In this document: positions 25,176 through 32,413 of the stretch, in pieces
Layout of the letters: the number at the start of each line of letters is the position of its first letter
Position numbering within the stretch: position 1 is the first letter of the stretch
NCBI GenBank assembly: GCA_029239935.1
Contig: JARBTY010000015.1
Location: forward strand, 1-32,413
DNA from: Clostridia bacterium
GTDB lineage: Bacteria; Bacillota_A; Clostridia; Lachnospirales; Cellulosilyticaceae
DNA: 32,413 bases
Direction of reading: 5' to 3'
Program-made: the position numbers and the translations under genes
Notes under the pieces: generated by a model
Databases searched by the model: none
Told to the model about the DNA's origin: nothing
What the model saw: the letters and a program-made list of their open reading frames with translations, nothing else

Positions 25176-25652
25176 TTAATAAATCTTTATATCTAAATAC
25201 ATTTTGTGTATAATATCACTGGTATTAAGTATAAGTACCTCATTTATTAGATTACTTTTATCTACCTCCACCGTGATATAATCTGTCATTTTTACCTTTT
25301 CACCGTTAGAAATAACAACATAATTTACCTTATAGTTAAATTTTACACTATCTCGTTCTTTAAATTGCTTGACCTTTTTAATTCTTATTTTTTCTGTTTT
25401 TTCTCCCTTTATTCTTTGAAAAAACTGTGGATAAATAAATCCTACCCTGCTTGATACAAACCTTTCATACCCCTCTGGTGAAAAATATTGCTCTACTAAA
25501 ATAGGCAATCCCTCTTTATTTTTTTCCAAATCACTATAGGTACTGCAATTTGTCATTTTTGCAATCAACACCTGCGCTGTCTTGTTCTGGCTGTGTCCAG
25601 AACACCCCGCCAAAAATAATATACTCAATATCCCCATCAGTATTTTTTTCAT
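25176..25652 (-). CDS. Lipoprotein of unknown function
   Basis: This protein of about 158 residues has a lipoprotein signal: MKK, hydrophobic stretch, lipobox LAGC with the lipidated Cys near residue 17. The mature part has a helical start and then beta strands rich in Lys and Val (KTEKIRIKKVKQF … VKFNYKVNYVVISNGEKVKM), a pattern like small NTF2-like or DUF4878-like lipoproteins, though I cannot assign a family. The ATG at 25652 is five bases after AGGGGG. It follows the nuclease-like gene closely and is the last gene of a three-gene operon. Confidence 0.82.
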   Translation of the reverse strand: MKKILMGILSILFLAGCSGHSQNKTAQVLIAKMTNCSTYSDLEKNKEGLPILVEQYFSPEGYERFVSSRVGFIYPQFFQRIKGEKTEKIRIKKVKQFKERDSVKFNYKVNYVVISNGEKVKMTDYITVEVDKSNLINEVLILNTSDIIHKMYLDIKIY

Positions 25653-25661
25653 CACAACCCC

Positions 25662-26411
25662 CTATATCCCTCTTTTATAAAGGTAGGCACGTCCTTCGTT
25701 GCCTATGTGTTCTATTGCGCCAATATGCTTTAGTACGTTAAGCGCCGTCTGTGCCCTTCTTAAACTCAATCCTGTATGAGTTTTAAAATCTTTTGCAGTA
25801 AATGCCTCACTTAACGTGTCCGGTATCAATTTGGTATAATCTTTTAAAGACGCAATATGTATTTCCTCTACAAGCTCCAGCGGGATTCTGTCCTTACGAC
25901 ACGCCCCTCTTTTTTTATCTTTACTCCACCCATTTAGCAGCTTGTATTCTTCCATATTCATAAGCAGGATACAAATAGAAAGATTGGGATGGAGCAGTAC
26001 AGTCTTTATTTTATACAGTTCAAAAAATATGTCATAAGGTACTCCCTTTTTAGGAGATTTGCGCTTTAAGCTGACCTCCCCTGTCTCTATATCAATCCAT
26101 GAAAGCCATTTTGTATAAGCGATAGGATAGATAATGGTTACCTTATGTTGTTCAAGAAAATAATCCAGTTTTTTTCTAAGCTGTGAAAAATCTCTTGTCT
26201 GAATTTCCTTAATTCCCTCATCATGACAAATATCTGCTACAAAACGCCCCATTTTTATTTCATGAAGAGATGCGTCTGGCTCTGCATAATATTTCAAAAT
26301 AGCATGAAGAGACCTTTCCTTTAGAGTGCCTATCCCTTCCTGCTTCCCCTTATTTTGCAGCACACTTTGTTTGGCCTGCTCAAATCTTTCTTGATCCATC
26401 AGCTGTTCCAT
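25662..26411 (-). CDS. Conserved protein: possible PD-(D/E)XK nuclease fold plus winged helix
   Basis: A 249-residue soluble protein of a family I have seen in many Firmicutes but cannot name. Residues 30-75 read LKERSLHAILKYY … HEIKMGRFVADI … IKEIQTR, that is E32, E51, D60 and E69-x-Q71. This order and spacing resembles the CoiA-like PD-(D/E)XK nuclease pattern (E … E … D … ExQ). A Lys/Arg-rich middle follows, and residues about 205-249 look like a winged helix (LSLRRAQTALNVLKHIGAIE, then GNEGRAYLYKR). The ATG directly abuts the GNAT stop (TAAATG). The nuclease idea is inference from motif spacing. Confidence 0.75.
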   Translation of the reverse strand: MEQLMDQERFEQAKQSVLQNKGKQEGIGTLKERSLHAILKYYAEPDASLHEIKMGRFVADICHDEGIKEIQTRDFSQLRKKLDYFLEQHKVTIIYPIAYTKWLSWIDIETGEVSLKRKSPKKGVPYDIFFELYKIKTVLLHPNLSICILLMNMEEYKLLNGWSKDKKRGACRKDRIPLELVEEIHIASLKDYTKLIPDTLSEAFTAKDFKTHTGLSLRRAQTALNVLKHIGAIEHIGNEGRAYLYKRGI

Positions 26412-26858
26412 TTATTTTTCATACTCATATATCAAATAGTTGCATTCCTGCATACCCAAAGCTTGATACGTATTTTGTGCCGTATGATTTTCTTTTTCTA
26501 CATAAAGTCTAATACCGGTTATATGCTTATCCCCATCGCACATGTCTTTGATATGTTGATATAAGGCTTTAAAAACACCTTGCTTTCTGTACGCTGCATC
26601 AACATAAACACTTTGGACCCATAAGAAAAGTCCATTTCTCCAGTCACTCCACTCATACGTGTACATAATCTGACCAGCGACTTTGCCGTCTATCTCACAA
26701 ACATGATAAACGCCTTTGCTCTCATCCTTTAAAAGTTCTCTAACACCTTTTGTAAGAGTTTCCATATCTAATATTTTTTCTTCAGTTTCTTTAGCTAAGT
26801 TATAGTTATATGCTGCAATAACTTCTGCGTCATCTATTGTTGCTTTTCTAATCTTCAT
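26412..26858 (-). CDS. GNAT-family N-acetyltransferase
   Basis: The 148 residues cover a single GNAT domain. The acetyl-CoA site is VQSVYVDAAYRKQGVFKALY (motif A, R/Q-x-x-G-x-G/A), and the C-terminal part NHTAQNTYQALGMQ is the usual motif B. The substrate cannot be inferred. ACGGAGGAG precedes the ATG. It leads a likely operon with the nuclease-like protein, whose start touches its stop. A TACTAT with an upstream TGT near 26900 may be the -10 of its promoter. Confidence 0.9.
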   Translation of the reverse strand: MKIRKATIDDAEVIAAYNYNLAKETEEKILDMETLTKGVRELLKDESKGVYHVCEIDGKVAGQIMYTYEWSDWRNGLFLWVQSVYVDAAYRKQGVFKALYQHIKDMCDGDKHITGIRLYVEKENHTAQNTYQALGMQECNYLIYEYEK

Positions 26859-26927
26859 GTGTATATCTCCTCCGTTACATTTTTAGGTATTATCTCCTCT
26901 AATATAGTAACATATTTAGCCGCAGAC

Positions 26928-28112
26928 TTATAAAAGGTTTTGAACTTTATCTAAAATAATACCTGCCAATTCTCGTTTACTCATTAGAGGATACTCCTTT
27001 ACATTTCCTTCTTTATCAATAATCGCTGCGATATTTGTATCCGTTTTAAAACCTGCATTTTCTTCCGCAATATTATTAGCCACTATAAAATCAAGATTTT
27101 TATGGTGTATTTTTTGTAGTGCGTATTCTAACACATCATTGGTTTCGGCAGCAAAACCGACTAAAACTTTATTTCCTTTTTGCCTTCCTAAACTTTGCAG
27201 TATATCTGGGTTTCTAATGAGTTTAAGTTGTATATCTTCTCCTGTTTTTTTAATTTTTGTAGAACTAATTGTCTCTGGTCTGTAGTCCGCCACCGCCGCT
27301 GCCTTAATCACCGCATCTGTCCCGGTAAAGTATTTAAAGACAGCCTCATGCATTTGCAGGGCGCTGCCTACATCTATTCTCTCCACACCCCAAGGACATG
27401 GTAGTGTGGTCGGTCCTGAGATTAGTTTAACCACTGCACCTCTTCGAGCTGCCTCCTCTGCTATGGCATAGCCCATCTTACCTGATGAATGATTGGTAAT
27501 ATACCTCATGGGATCTATTGCCTCTACAGTAGGACCTGCTGTCACTAAAATATGCTTACCTTCTAGATCATGACTTTTCTTCAATAAACTTAAAACAACC
27601 TCTATAATATCCTCCGGTTTTGCGAGTTTCCCTTTTCCCCTATCCCCACAGGCCAAAAAACCACTATCTGGCTCTATAAAATGGTAACCTTTACTTTTTA
27701 AAAAATCAATATTTTCTTGTACAATAACATTCTCATACATGGCTGTATTCATAGCCGTGGCAAAAACTATAGGGCATCTGGCTGCCATAATAGTTGTTGT
27801 CAGCATATCATCTGCAATGCCGTGGGCAACTTTGCCTATAACATTAGCTGTAGCCGGTGCCACTAAAAACAAATCCGCCTTTTTAGCTAATGCAATATGT
27901 TCTACTTCCCAGCTTTTTGTTCTTTTGAAGGTGTCTGTTACCACTTCATGATTTGAAAGTGTCTCAAATGACAACGGTGTGACAAATTCGCTTGCATTCT
28001 GAGTTAGAATAACATGGGTTTCTATTTCCTGCTTTCTGAGACCGCTTACTACATCTAGTGCTTTATAGGCTGCTATGCCTCCTGTGACTCCTATAACTAC
28101 ATTTTTTTTCAT
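26928..28112 (-). CDS. coaBC: Bifunctional phosphopantothenoylcysteine decarboxylase / phosphopantothenate-cysteine ligase
   Basis: The 394-residue protein is full length. The N-terminal CoaC flavoprotein half has GVTGGIAAYKALD, the catalytic His72 region EHIALAKKAD, ATAMNTAMYEN (Asn122) and the flexible flap GFLACGDRGKGKL with Cys155. The CoaB half starts near residue 184: ILVTAGPTVEAIDPMRYITN, SSGKMGYAIAEEA and KAAAVADYRP. Together they join cysteine to phosphopantothenate using CTP and then decarboxylate the product to phosphopantetheine, in coenzyme A synthesis. AGGAGG precedes the ATG. The ECF pantothenate-type S-component lies 70 bp upstream, giving uptake and use of pantothenate in one operon. 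Confidence 0.97.
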   Translation of the reverse strand: MKKNVVIGVTGGIAAYKALDVVSGLRKQEIETHVILTQNASEFVTPLSFETLSNHEVVTDTFKRTKSWEVEHIALAKKADLFLVAPATANVIGKVAHGIADDMLTTTIMAARCPIVFATAMNTAMYENVIVQENIDFLKSKGYHFIEPDSGFLACGDRGKGKLAKPEDIIEVVLSLLKKSHDLEGKHILVTAGPTVEAIDPMRYITNHSSGKMGYAIAEEAARRGAVVKLISGPTTLPCPWGVERIDVGSALQMHEAVFKYFTGTDAVIKAAAVADYRPETISSTKIKKTGEDIQLKLIRNPDILQSLGRQKGNKVLVGFAAETNDVLEYALQKIHHKNLDFIVANNIAEENAGFKTDTNIAAIIDKEGNVKEYPLMSKRELAGIILDKVQNLL

Positions 28113-28140
28113 CTGTTCCTCCTATTTCATTGCCTTATTC

Positions 28141-28180
28141 CTATAACTAAAACAGCAGACCTAAAAGTCTGCAGTTATAG
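28141..28180 (-). terminator. Hairpin between panT and coaBC
   Basis: An outer pair CTATAACT/AGTTATAG and inner GCAGAC/GTCTGC form a long hairpin with an asymmetric A-rich bulge. The U-tract on the minus strand is weak (TGTTTTAG), so it may only partly reduce read-through or act as a processing site. Confidence 0.4.
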
Positions 28181-28181
28181 A

Positions 28182-28826
28182 TTACTTTATAGTATTCTCT
28201 TTCTTAATACTTCTTATAAATACAGGGGCAATGGTTTTTCCTACTGTTACCGTAATAAGCGCACTGACAATAGCTTCAGGTACACCATTAATACCAACAA
28301 TCCCCATGATAAATCCAAATAAAACATCATAACTAATACCCTTGACTTCCGCATAACTTTGCCCAAAAAACAAATAAATACTACTCATCACCAATACCGT
28401 ATTGGTCAATGAACCGATAAGCCCCGCCCCCACATATGCAAAAATCTTAGACTTATCGTGTTTGGATATAAACTTAAAACTATAATAAGAAGTGATACCT
28501 ATGAGTATTCTGGGAATCATAACAACAACTAAACTCCACCCATTGCCCTGCATATCTCCTACAGCATAAAAAGGTGAAAAAACAAAAGATGTAATCGTTG
28601 GATTTATTGTATTAATAATCAGTGAAATAAATCCAAAAATCCCTCCTAACAGCGCTCCCGCTGCGGGTCCAAGCAGTACACTTCCCAAAATAACAGGAAT
28701 ATGTACTGTTGTGGCTCTTGTCACGCCTATTGGTATAAATCCAAGGGGGGTGCACGCAAGAATAACTTCGATGGCTGCAAAAATTGCAATAAGCACCATC
28801 TTTTTAGTATCAAACGACTTGTTCAT
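28182..28826 (-). CDS. panT: ECF transporter S-component, probably for pantothenate
   Basis: A 214-residue membrane protein with six hydrophobic helices. The N-terminus KKMVLIAIFAAIEVILACTP and RATTVHIPVILGSVLLGP are typical of ECF S-components, which bind a vitamin and dock on the shared EcfA-EcfA'-EcfT module. Assignment to pantothenate rests mainly on its place directly upstream of coaBC and on likeness to PanT proteins; another vitamin cannot be excluded by sequence alone. AGGAGG precedes the ATG. No EcfA or EcfT gene is present in the window, so a group II system with a remote energising module is implied. Confidence 0.82.
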   Translation of the reverse strand: MNKSFDTKKMVLIAIFAAIEVILACTPLGFIPIGVTRATTVHIPVILGSVLLGPAAGALLGGIFGFISLIINTINPTITSFVFSPFYAVGDMQGNGWSLVVVMIPRILIGITSYYSFKFISKHDKSKIFAYVGAGLIGSLTNTVLVMSSIYLFFGQSYAEVKGISYDVLFGFIMGIVGINGVPEAIVSALITVTVGKTIAPVFIRSIKKENTIK

Positions 28827-28874
28827 AAAACTTCCTCCTTTTAACTACCGCTCTTTTATAAAGATGCAGCGTAT

Positions 28875-28904
28875 GAGAAGAGCACTAAAAAAAGCGCTCT
28901 TCTC
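28875..28904 (-). terminator. Hairpin after metY
   Basis: Nine-base-pair arms GAGAAGAGC/GCTCTTCTC lie 28 bases past the metY stop. The T run is in the loop on the minus strand and not after the stem, so termination efficiency is doubtful and panT-coaBC may receive some read-through. Confidence 0.45.
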
Positions 28905-28931
28905 TATTGTAAAATTATTTAGTTAAAATAT

Positions 28932-30209
28932 CTAGCCTATTTGATTTAAAGCATTTTCAATATCTGCAATAAGGTCATTAACATCTTCAAGCCCAACCGA
29001 TAAGCGAATAAGTTCTGGTTTAACTCCTGCTGCTTTAAGCTGCTCTTCATTTAACTGTGCATGAGTTGTGCTTGCTGGATGAATAACAAGTGATTTAGCA
29101 TCAGCTACATTGGCAAGAAGTGAGAAAATCTCTAACTTATTAATGAACTCAATTGCTGTCTCTTTATCCTTGAGTCCAAAGGTAAAAATAGCTCCTGCAC
29201 CTTTTGGAAAATATTTCTTTCCTAATTCGTAGTATTTATTTCCTTCTAGCCCAGGATGTTCAACCCAAGACACTTTAGGATGATTTTGAAGATAAGTTGC
29301 TATTTTGATTGCATTTTCTACGTGTCTTTCTACTCTTAGGGATAATGTCTCAAGTCCCTGTAAGAAAAGGAATGCATTAAATGGACTAAGAGATGCTCCC
29401 GTATCTCTTAGAAGTTGTACCCTTGCTTTAAAGATAAATGCAAGAGGTCCAAAGGCATCTGCATAAATTAAACCATTATAGCTTGGATCAGGTGTTGTAT
29501 AACCCTTGAATTTACCACTGGCAGCCCAATCAAAATTGCCTCCGTCTACGATAACACCACCAATACTTGTTCCATGACCACCTATATATTTCGTAGCAGA
29601 ATGAACAACGATATCTGCTCCAAATGTGATAGGTTTGATGAGGTATGGGGTACCAAAAGTATTATCTACAATAAGAGGAATACCATGTTTGTGAGCTACA
29701 GCCGCCACTGCTTCTATATCCACCACATTAATACTTGGATTACCTAATGATTCGATAAAGATAGCTTTTGTTTTGTCATTGATTGCTGCTTCAAAGTTCT
29801 CTGCTTGATCAGGATTAACAAACTTTGTCACAATCCCATAGTTTGGCAGTGTATTTGCAAATAAATTGTAAGTCCCTCCGTATAAAGTACTTGCTGAAAC
29901 AATCTCATCTCCTGTACCTGCAACATTTAAAATAGAGTATGTGATTGCAGCTGAACCGGAAGCTACTGCAAGCGCTGCTTTTCCTCCTTCTAATAATGCA
30001 ATTCTTTTTTCAAATACATCATTTGTAGGATTCATAATACGTGTATAGATATTACCTAACTCTTTTAATCCAAATAAGTTCGCTGCATGTTCTGTATTAT
30101 CAAAAACATAAGATGATGTTTGATAAATAGGTACTGCTCTTGATTTTGTGGTAGGATCTACCTCTTGTCCTCCATGAATTTGTAAGGTGTCAAAACTCCA
30201 ATTTGCCAT
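28932..30209 (-). CDS. metY: O-acetylhomoserine sulfhydrylase (PLP enzyme)
   Basis: A 425-residue Cys/Met-metabolism PLP enzyme. The start [35 protein letters not shown], and the PLP lysine K207 in [12 protein letters not shown] match MetY; the length is greater than MetB/MetC (about 390) because of the insert near [14 protein letters not shown], typical of O-acetylhomoserine aminocarboxypropyltransferases. It makes homocysteine from O-acetylhomoserine and sulfide, with possible cysteine synthase activity. AAGGAGG precedes the ATG. A complete SAM-I riboswitch with terminator lies in its leader, so it should be switched off when SAM is plentiful. Confidence 0.96.
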   Translation of the reverse strand: MANWSFDTLQIHGGQEVDPTTKSRAVPIYQTSSYVFDNTEHAANLFGLKELGNIYTRIMNPTNDVFEKRIALLEGGKAALAVASGSAAITYSILNVAGTGDEIVSASTLYGGTYNLFANTLPNYGIVTKFVNPDQAENFEAAINDKTKAIFIESLGNPSINVVDIEAVAAVAHKHGIPLIVDNTFGTPYLIKPITFGADIVVHSATKYIGGHGTSIGGVIVDGGNFDWAASGKFKGYTTPDPSYNGLIYADAFGPLAFIFKARVQLLRDTGASLSPFNAFLFLQGLETLSLRVERHVENAIKIATYLQNHPKVSWVEHPGLEGNKYYELGKKYFPKGAGAIFTFGLKDKETAIEFINKLEIFSLLANVADAKSLVIHPASTTHAQLNEEQLKAAGVKPELIRLSVGLEDVNDLIADIENALNQIG

Positions 30210-30277
30210 AACTGTATTCCTCCTTATATTTTTTATATTATCTTTATAGTTAGTGCTTGTAAACTATTTATAAAATC

Positions 30278-30306
30278 CAAAAACCCCTCTTCCTAAGAAG
30301 AGGGGT
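30278..30306 (-). terminator. SAM-riboswitch expression-platform terminator
   Basis: ACCCCTCTTC/GAAGAGGGGT over a four-base loop followed by TTTTTGG on the minus strand, directly after the aptamer. Confidence 0.9.
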
Positions 30307-30318
30307 AACTTGTCACAC

Positions 30319-30418
30319 CTTATCTCCCAGGATATACCTGCTGGAATTAGCACCTTGTCAAATTGCTTTGACGGTTGCCGGGTATCATCGGGCCAGTCCC
30401 TCCACCTCTCTGGATAAG
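30319..30418 (-). promoter_or_regulatory. SAM-I (S-box) riboswitch aptamer
   Basis: The minus strand shows P1 CTTATC/GATAAG, then CCAGAGAGGTGGAGGGACTG, GCCCGATGATACCCGGCAACC and GGTGCTAATTCCAGCAG, the conserved core of the SAM-I class. The terminator follows, so SAM binding favours termination before metY. Confidence 0.97.
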
Positions 30419-30472
30419 TATATTTAATTTATCTCATTGTATTCCTATCGCCTTACTGTGTCAATACTTTTT
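30406..30472 (-). repeat. Duplicated promoter/S-box start, copy A
   Basis: This 67-base copy matches 31284-31350 at 58 positions (87 %) with no gap. It contains a complete -35/-10 promoter and the first bases of the riboswitch (CTTATCCAGAGAG). Confidence 0.9.
30436..30464 (-). promoter_or_regulatory. Consensus promoter of the SAM-riboswitch / metY transcript
   Basis: TTGACA, 17 bp, TACAAT on the minus strand, about 18 bases before the aptamer's first P1 arm. It is part of a 67-bp sequence repeated at 31284-31350. Confidence 0.85.
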
Positions 30473-30534
30473 ATAAAATTTTATCTTTAAATTTTATAAA
30501 AGAATAAATCAAAGAAATTTTCATGAAGTTTCTC

Positions 30535-31242
30535 TTAAAGTTCCACAAATCTCTTTAAAAGCGCTTTGCCGTAACTGTGATTTTGTGCCGTATACAATAA
30601 ATGGTCCACATCATAACCTTGGTTTGCAATCCGCTCTCTTCCAAGCTCCATATACTCTTTTAAAAGGTCAGCTGTAAACTCGGGATGAAACTGGACACCC
30701 CAAACATTATCCTTAAAACGTAAAGCATGGTGCTCCTCAAAAGCGTTTTTGGCCAAAACAACTGCCTCCGATGGAACTTGTTTTACTGTTTGAGCGTGGG
30801 CTACATACGCTCTAATGTCAGAGGGAAGTCCTCCAAAAAGTTTATCTTCCTTACTCTCATCAGTAAGCTGCACCAAGGTATCCCCGTATTCTTCTCCTTT
30901 AGGATGATAGTCTACTACCCCACCTAATGCATGTGCTAACAGCTGATGCCCATAGCAGATCCCCAGAATGGGAATATCTTTTTGGGATAGTTCTAAAAGC
31001 CACTTACTAACATATTTAGTCCAGGCCAGAGCATCTGTTATCATTGCCTTTGAACCTGTTATAATGACTGAAGATATTGAATCTAAGTGATCTGGTAATA
31101 GGGCGCCTTCATAGACTGGTACCACCATCGCCTGATCTAAAGGTATCTCCAATTGATTACAGATCAAGTTCTCAAAATCCCCAAATTTATCTTGTATAAA
31201 TTGACCAATCGTTCCTGTTTTAATAATAAGTAGCTTTTTCAT
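30535..31242 (-). CDS. Class I glutamine amidotransferase (GMP-synthase-like)
   Basis: A 235-residue stand-alone GATase1 domain. The triad is present: nucleophile Cys96 in GICYGHQLLA, and His186/Glu188 in WGVQFHPEF. SSVIITGSKAMITD and AHAQTVKQVP fit the GMP-synthase-like (YfeJ/GuaA-type) single-domain group, which may act on gamma-glutamyl compounds; no synthetase partner is next to it. GGGGA precedes the ATG. Its promoter is a duplicate of the metY promoter with the first riboswitch arm but no aptamer, so a link to sulfur metabolism is possible though unproven. Confidence 0.9.
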   Translation of the reverse strand: MKKLLIIKTGTIGQFIQDKFGDFENLICNQLEIPLDQAMVVPVYEGALLPDHLDSISSVIITGSKAMITDALAWTKYVSKWLLELSQKDIPILGICYGHQLLAHALGGVVDYHPKGEEYGDTLVQLTDESKEDKLFGGLPSDIRAYVAHAQTVKQVPSEAVVLAKNAFEEHHALRFKDNVWGVQFHPEFTADLLKEYMELGRERIANQGYDVDHLLYTAQNHSYGKALLKRFVEL

Positions 31243-31283
31243 TCCCCATCCCCCAAATCATCTCTCATTTTTGTTCTCTTCAT

Positions 31284-31350
31284 CTCTCTGGATGAGTTTA
31301 TTTAATTTATATCATTGTATTCCTAGTGGTTTACTATGTCAACACTTTTT
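31284..31350 (-). repeat. Duplicated promoter/S-box start, copy B
   Basis: The second copy of the 67-base repeat holds TTGACA (31337-31342), 17 bp, TACAAT (31314-31319) and then CTCATCCAGAGAGATGAAG. The riboswitch likeness ends there: the GATACC, GCAACC and terminator parts are absent. It is the promoter of the amidotransferase gene. Confidence 0.9.
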
Positions 31351-31361
31351 TGTCTTTTATA

Positions 31362-31931
31362 TTAAATAAACTGCGTATATTCCTCACGGGTATTAATATT
31401 GATGAAACAACTGAGCTTTGGGTCAAGCGGTAACAGTTCCTTTTCATATAAAATTTTAGCATCTATTTTCTTGATGAAATCTACCATCTTTAGCTCTTCC
31501 TTACCTATCTGCTTCTCAATAATAGGCAGACAGTCCCTAGAATAGGCGGCGAATAAGGGGTGGTAACTCTCTTTGACATAGGGGACTACCGCCTGATACC
31601 CTCTCAGTCCAGCCAGATAGCTTGTGACCTCCAGGTTGATAAAAGGCATATCACAGGCTGCAATAACACAGTGGTGATACCCAGCCTTCATCAGGCCCGT
31701 ATACAGTCCACCTAAAGGCCCCTTACCCTTAATGAGATCTGGCACAACCTGAATAGAGGTATCTTCGCAAATCCGCGGGTTATTTGAAATAATAATCACT
31801 TCTTCAAATACGCTTTGAAATACCTCTAAGACACGCTGAATAAAGGTTTGACTATTGATTTGAAGAAGTGCCTTATCCTCTCCCATCCGGCTGCTCTTTC
31901 CTCCTGCAATGATTAACCCTGTCATTTTCAT
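31362..31931 (-). CDS. mobA: Molybdenum cofactor guanylyltransferase
   Basis: A 189-residue nucleotidyltransferase. The N-terminus has LIIAGGKSSRMGEDKALL, the GTP-binding signature of MobA, followed by KGPLGGLYTGL and the Mg2+ motif AACDMPF. It attaches GMP to molybdopterin to give the guanine-dinucleotide form of the cofactor. The ATG overlaps the mobB stop as ATGA, so the two are co-translated. A molybdo- or tungsto-enzyme must exist elsewhere in the genome. The next gene downstream has its own promoter. Confidence 0.95.
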   Translation of the reverse strand: MKMTGLIIAGGKSSRMGEDKALLQINSQTFIQRVLEVFQSVFEEVIIISNNPRICEDTSIQVVPDLIKGKGPLGGLYTGLMKAGYHHCVIAACDMPFINLEVTSYLAGLRGYQAVVPYVKESYHPLFAAYSRDCLPIIEKQIGKEELKMVDFIKKIDAKILYEKELLPLDPKLSCFININTREEYTQFI

Positions 31932-32413
31932 CGATTCTCACAGCCTTTACCTAGCAACCCCGCCCGAGCTTCTATAAAATCTGTAATCTTCTCTGTATCA
32001 TTTAAATTCAGAACAGGCATAGGAACAATTACCTCTTCATCGCTGGCAACAGCTATCACTGCCTCTAAGTTATAATCCGGCCGATTGCAAAGGAGCTGAC
32101 TATCAGCTTCCTTACGATGCACCTCTATTTTTGGAAATTTATTTTGTCTAAAGCCTTCAATGAGAATGATATCTACATCTACAAACATTTTTAAGATGGT
32201 CTCAATCTCTAATTCTTCCTTAAGTATCCTCACCAATCCTAATTGTTCTGCCGAAGCAATAATGACCTGCTCTGCCCCCGCATGGGTAAAGCGGTAACTA
32301 TCTTTCCCTTTTTTGTCTATTTCAAATTGATGTGCATCATGCTTTAAAGCCCCTACCCTATATCCACGCCCCTTTAAACTATAAATTATCTTTTCAATTA
32401 ATGTTGTCTTGCC
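31928..32413 (-). CDS. mobB: Molybdopterin-guanine dinucleotide biosynthesis protein MobB (5' end beyond window)
   Basis: The frame is open to the window edge, giving about 161 residues. The visible start is GKTTLIEKIIYSLKGRGYRV, so the window cuts just inside the Walker A motif. ALKHDAHQFEIDKKGKDSYR followed by FTHAGA and DIILIEGFRQNKFPKIEV are typical MobB segments. MobB is a GTPase that assists MobA. Only about 10 to 15 residues are missing. Its stop overlaps the mobA start. The shorter frame beginning at GTG 32236 is internal to this gene and not its start. Confidence 0.93.
   Translation of the reverse strand, partial: GKTTLIEKIIYSLKGRGYRVGALKHDAHQFEIDKKGKDSYRFTHAGAEQVIIASAEQLGLVRILKEELEIETILKMFVDVDIILIEGFRQNKFPKIEVHRKEADSQLLCNRPDYNLEAVIAVASDEEVIVPMPVLNLNDTEKITDFIEARAGLLGKGCENR

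Noticed and set aside
28141..28180. Riboswitch between panT and coaBC
   Set aside because: Only one hairpin of 40 bases is present, too small for a known aptamer plus expression platform.
31928..32236. 102-residue protein starting at GTG 32236
   Set aside because: The frame continues upstream to the window edge with MobB motifs including GKTT, so the GTG is an internal valine of mobB.
1..32413. CRISPR array, prophage or defence island
   Set aside because: No regularly spaced repeats, phage structural genes or recognised defence modules were seen; the mobile traces are limited to the tRNA-Arg scar.

Overview
The window looks like ordinary chromosome from a low-GC, anaerobic, Gram-positive bacterium of the Clostridia, probably near the Lachnospirales. 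The supporting signs are AT-rich intergenic DNA, strong AGGAGG-type ribosome sites, a T-box leader before serS, a SAM-I leader before metY, a Rex-type operator before a fused AdhE, an ECF S-component beside coaBC, and cell-wall enzymes with SLH-like or coiled-coil surface segments. The species call is inference. Most genes lie on the minus strand. The plus-strand exceptions are dacA-like, the M15 peptidase, a small secreted protein and adhE.

Layout. 1-1669: a GTG-started HAD hydrolase coupled to a membrane-anchored protein cut by the window edge. 1825-3264: an APC amino-acid permease. 3512-6516: a compact, overlapping XRE regulator / PLDc_N peptide / ABC ATPase / ABC permease module with two palindromic operators at its promoter. 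6771-6844: tRNA-Arg(CCU). 6949-10276: a protein of unknown function, a GDPD with a TTG start, and a polysaccharide deacetylase with a small coiled-coil membrane protein. 10483-10682: a long structured RNA candidate. 10754-11353: an intact tRNA-Arg(UCG), a decayed copy of its 3' half about 0.5 kb away, and IS3-type transposase debris between them; I read this as the scar of a collapsed integrative element. 11411-16545: TetR regulator, D,D-carboxypeptidase, TM2 protein, M15 peptidase and MATE pump. 16696-18303: serS with its T-box. 18424-18497: a candidate C-rich small RNA. 18673-19884: a secreted protein and a DUF2752 protein. 20282-22897: adhE. 22999-26858: a chemoreceptor, then a GNAT / nuclease-like / lipoprotein operon. 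26928-28826: panT-coaBC (coenzyme A). 28932-31242: metY under a SAM-I riboswitch, and a class I amidotransferase under a duplicated copy of the same promoter. 31362-32413: mobB-mobA (molybdenum cofactor).

I found no dramatic new multi-gene system. The points most worth a second look are the tRNA-Arg scar, the 200-nt structured RNA, the C-rich small RNA with its own terminator, the 67-bp duplicated promoter that carries only the first arm of the SAM riboswitch, and the self-regulated XRE/PLDc_N/ABC module. Family assignments come from reading motifs by eye; no database search was made.
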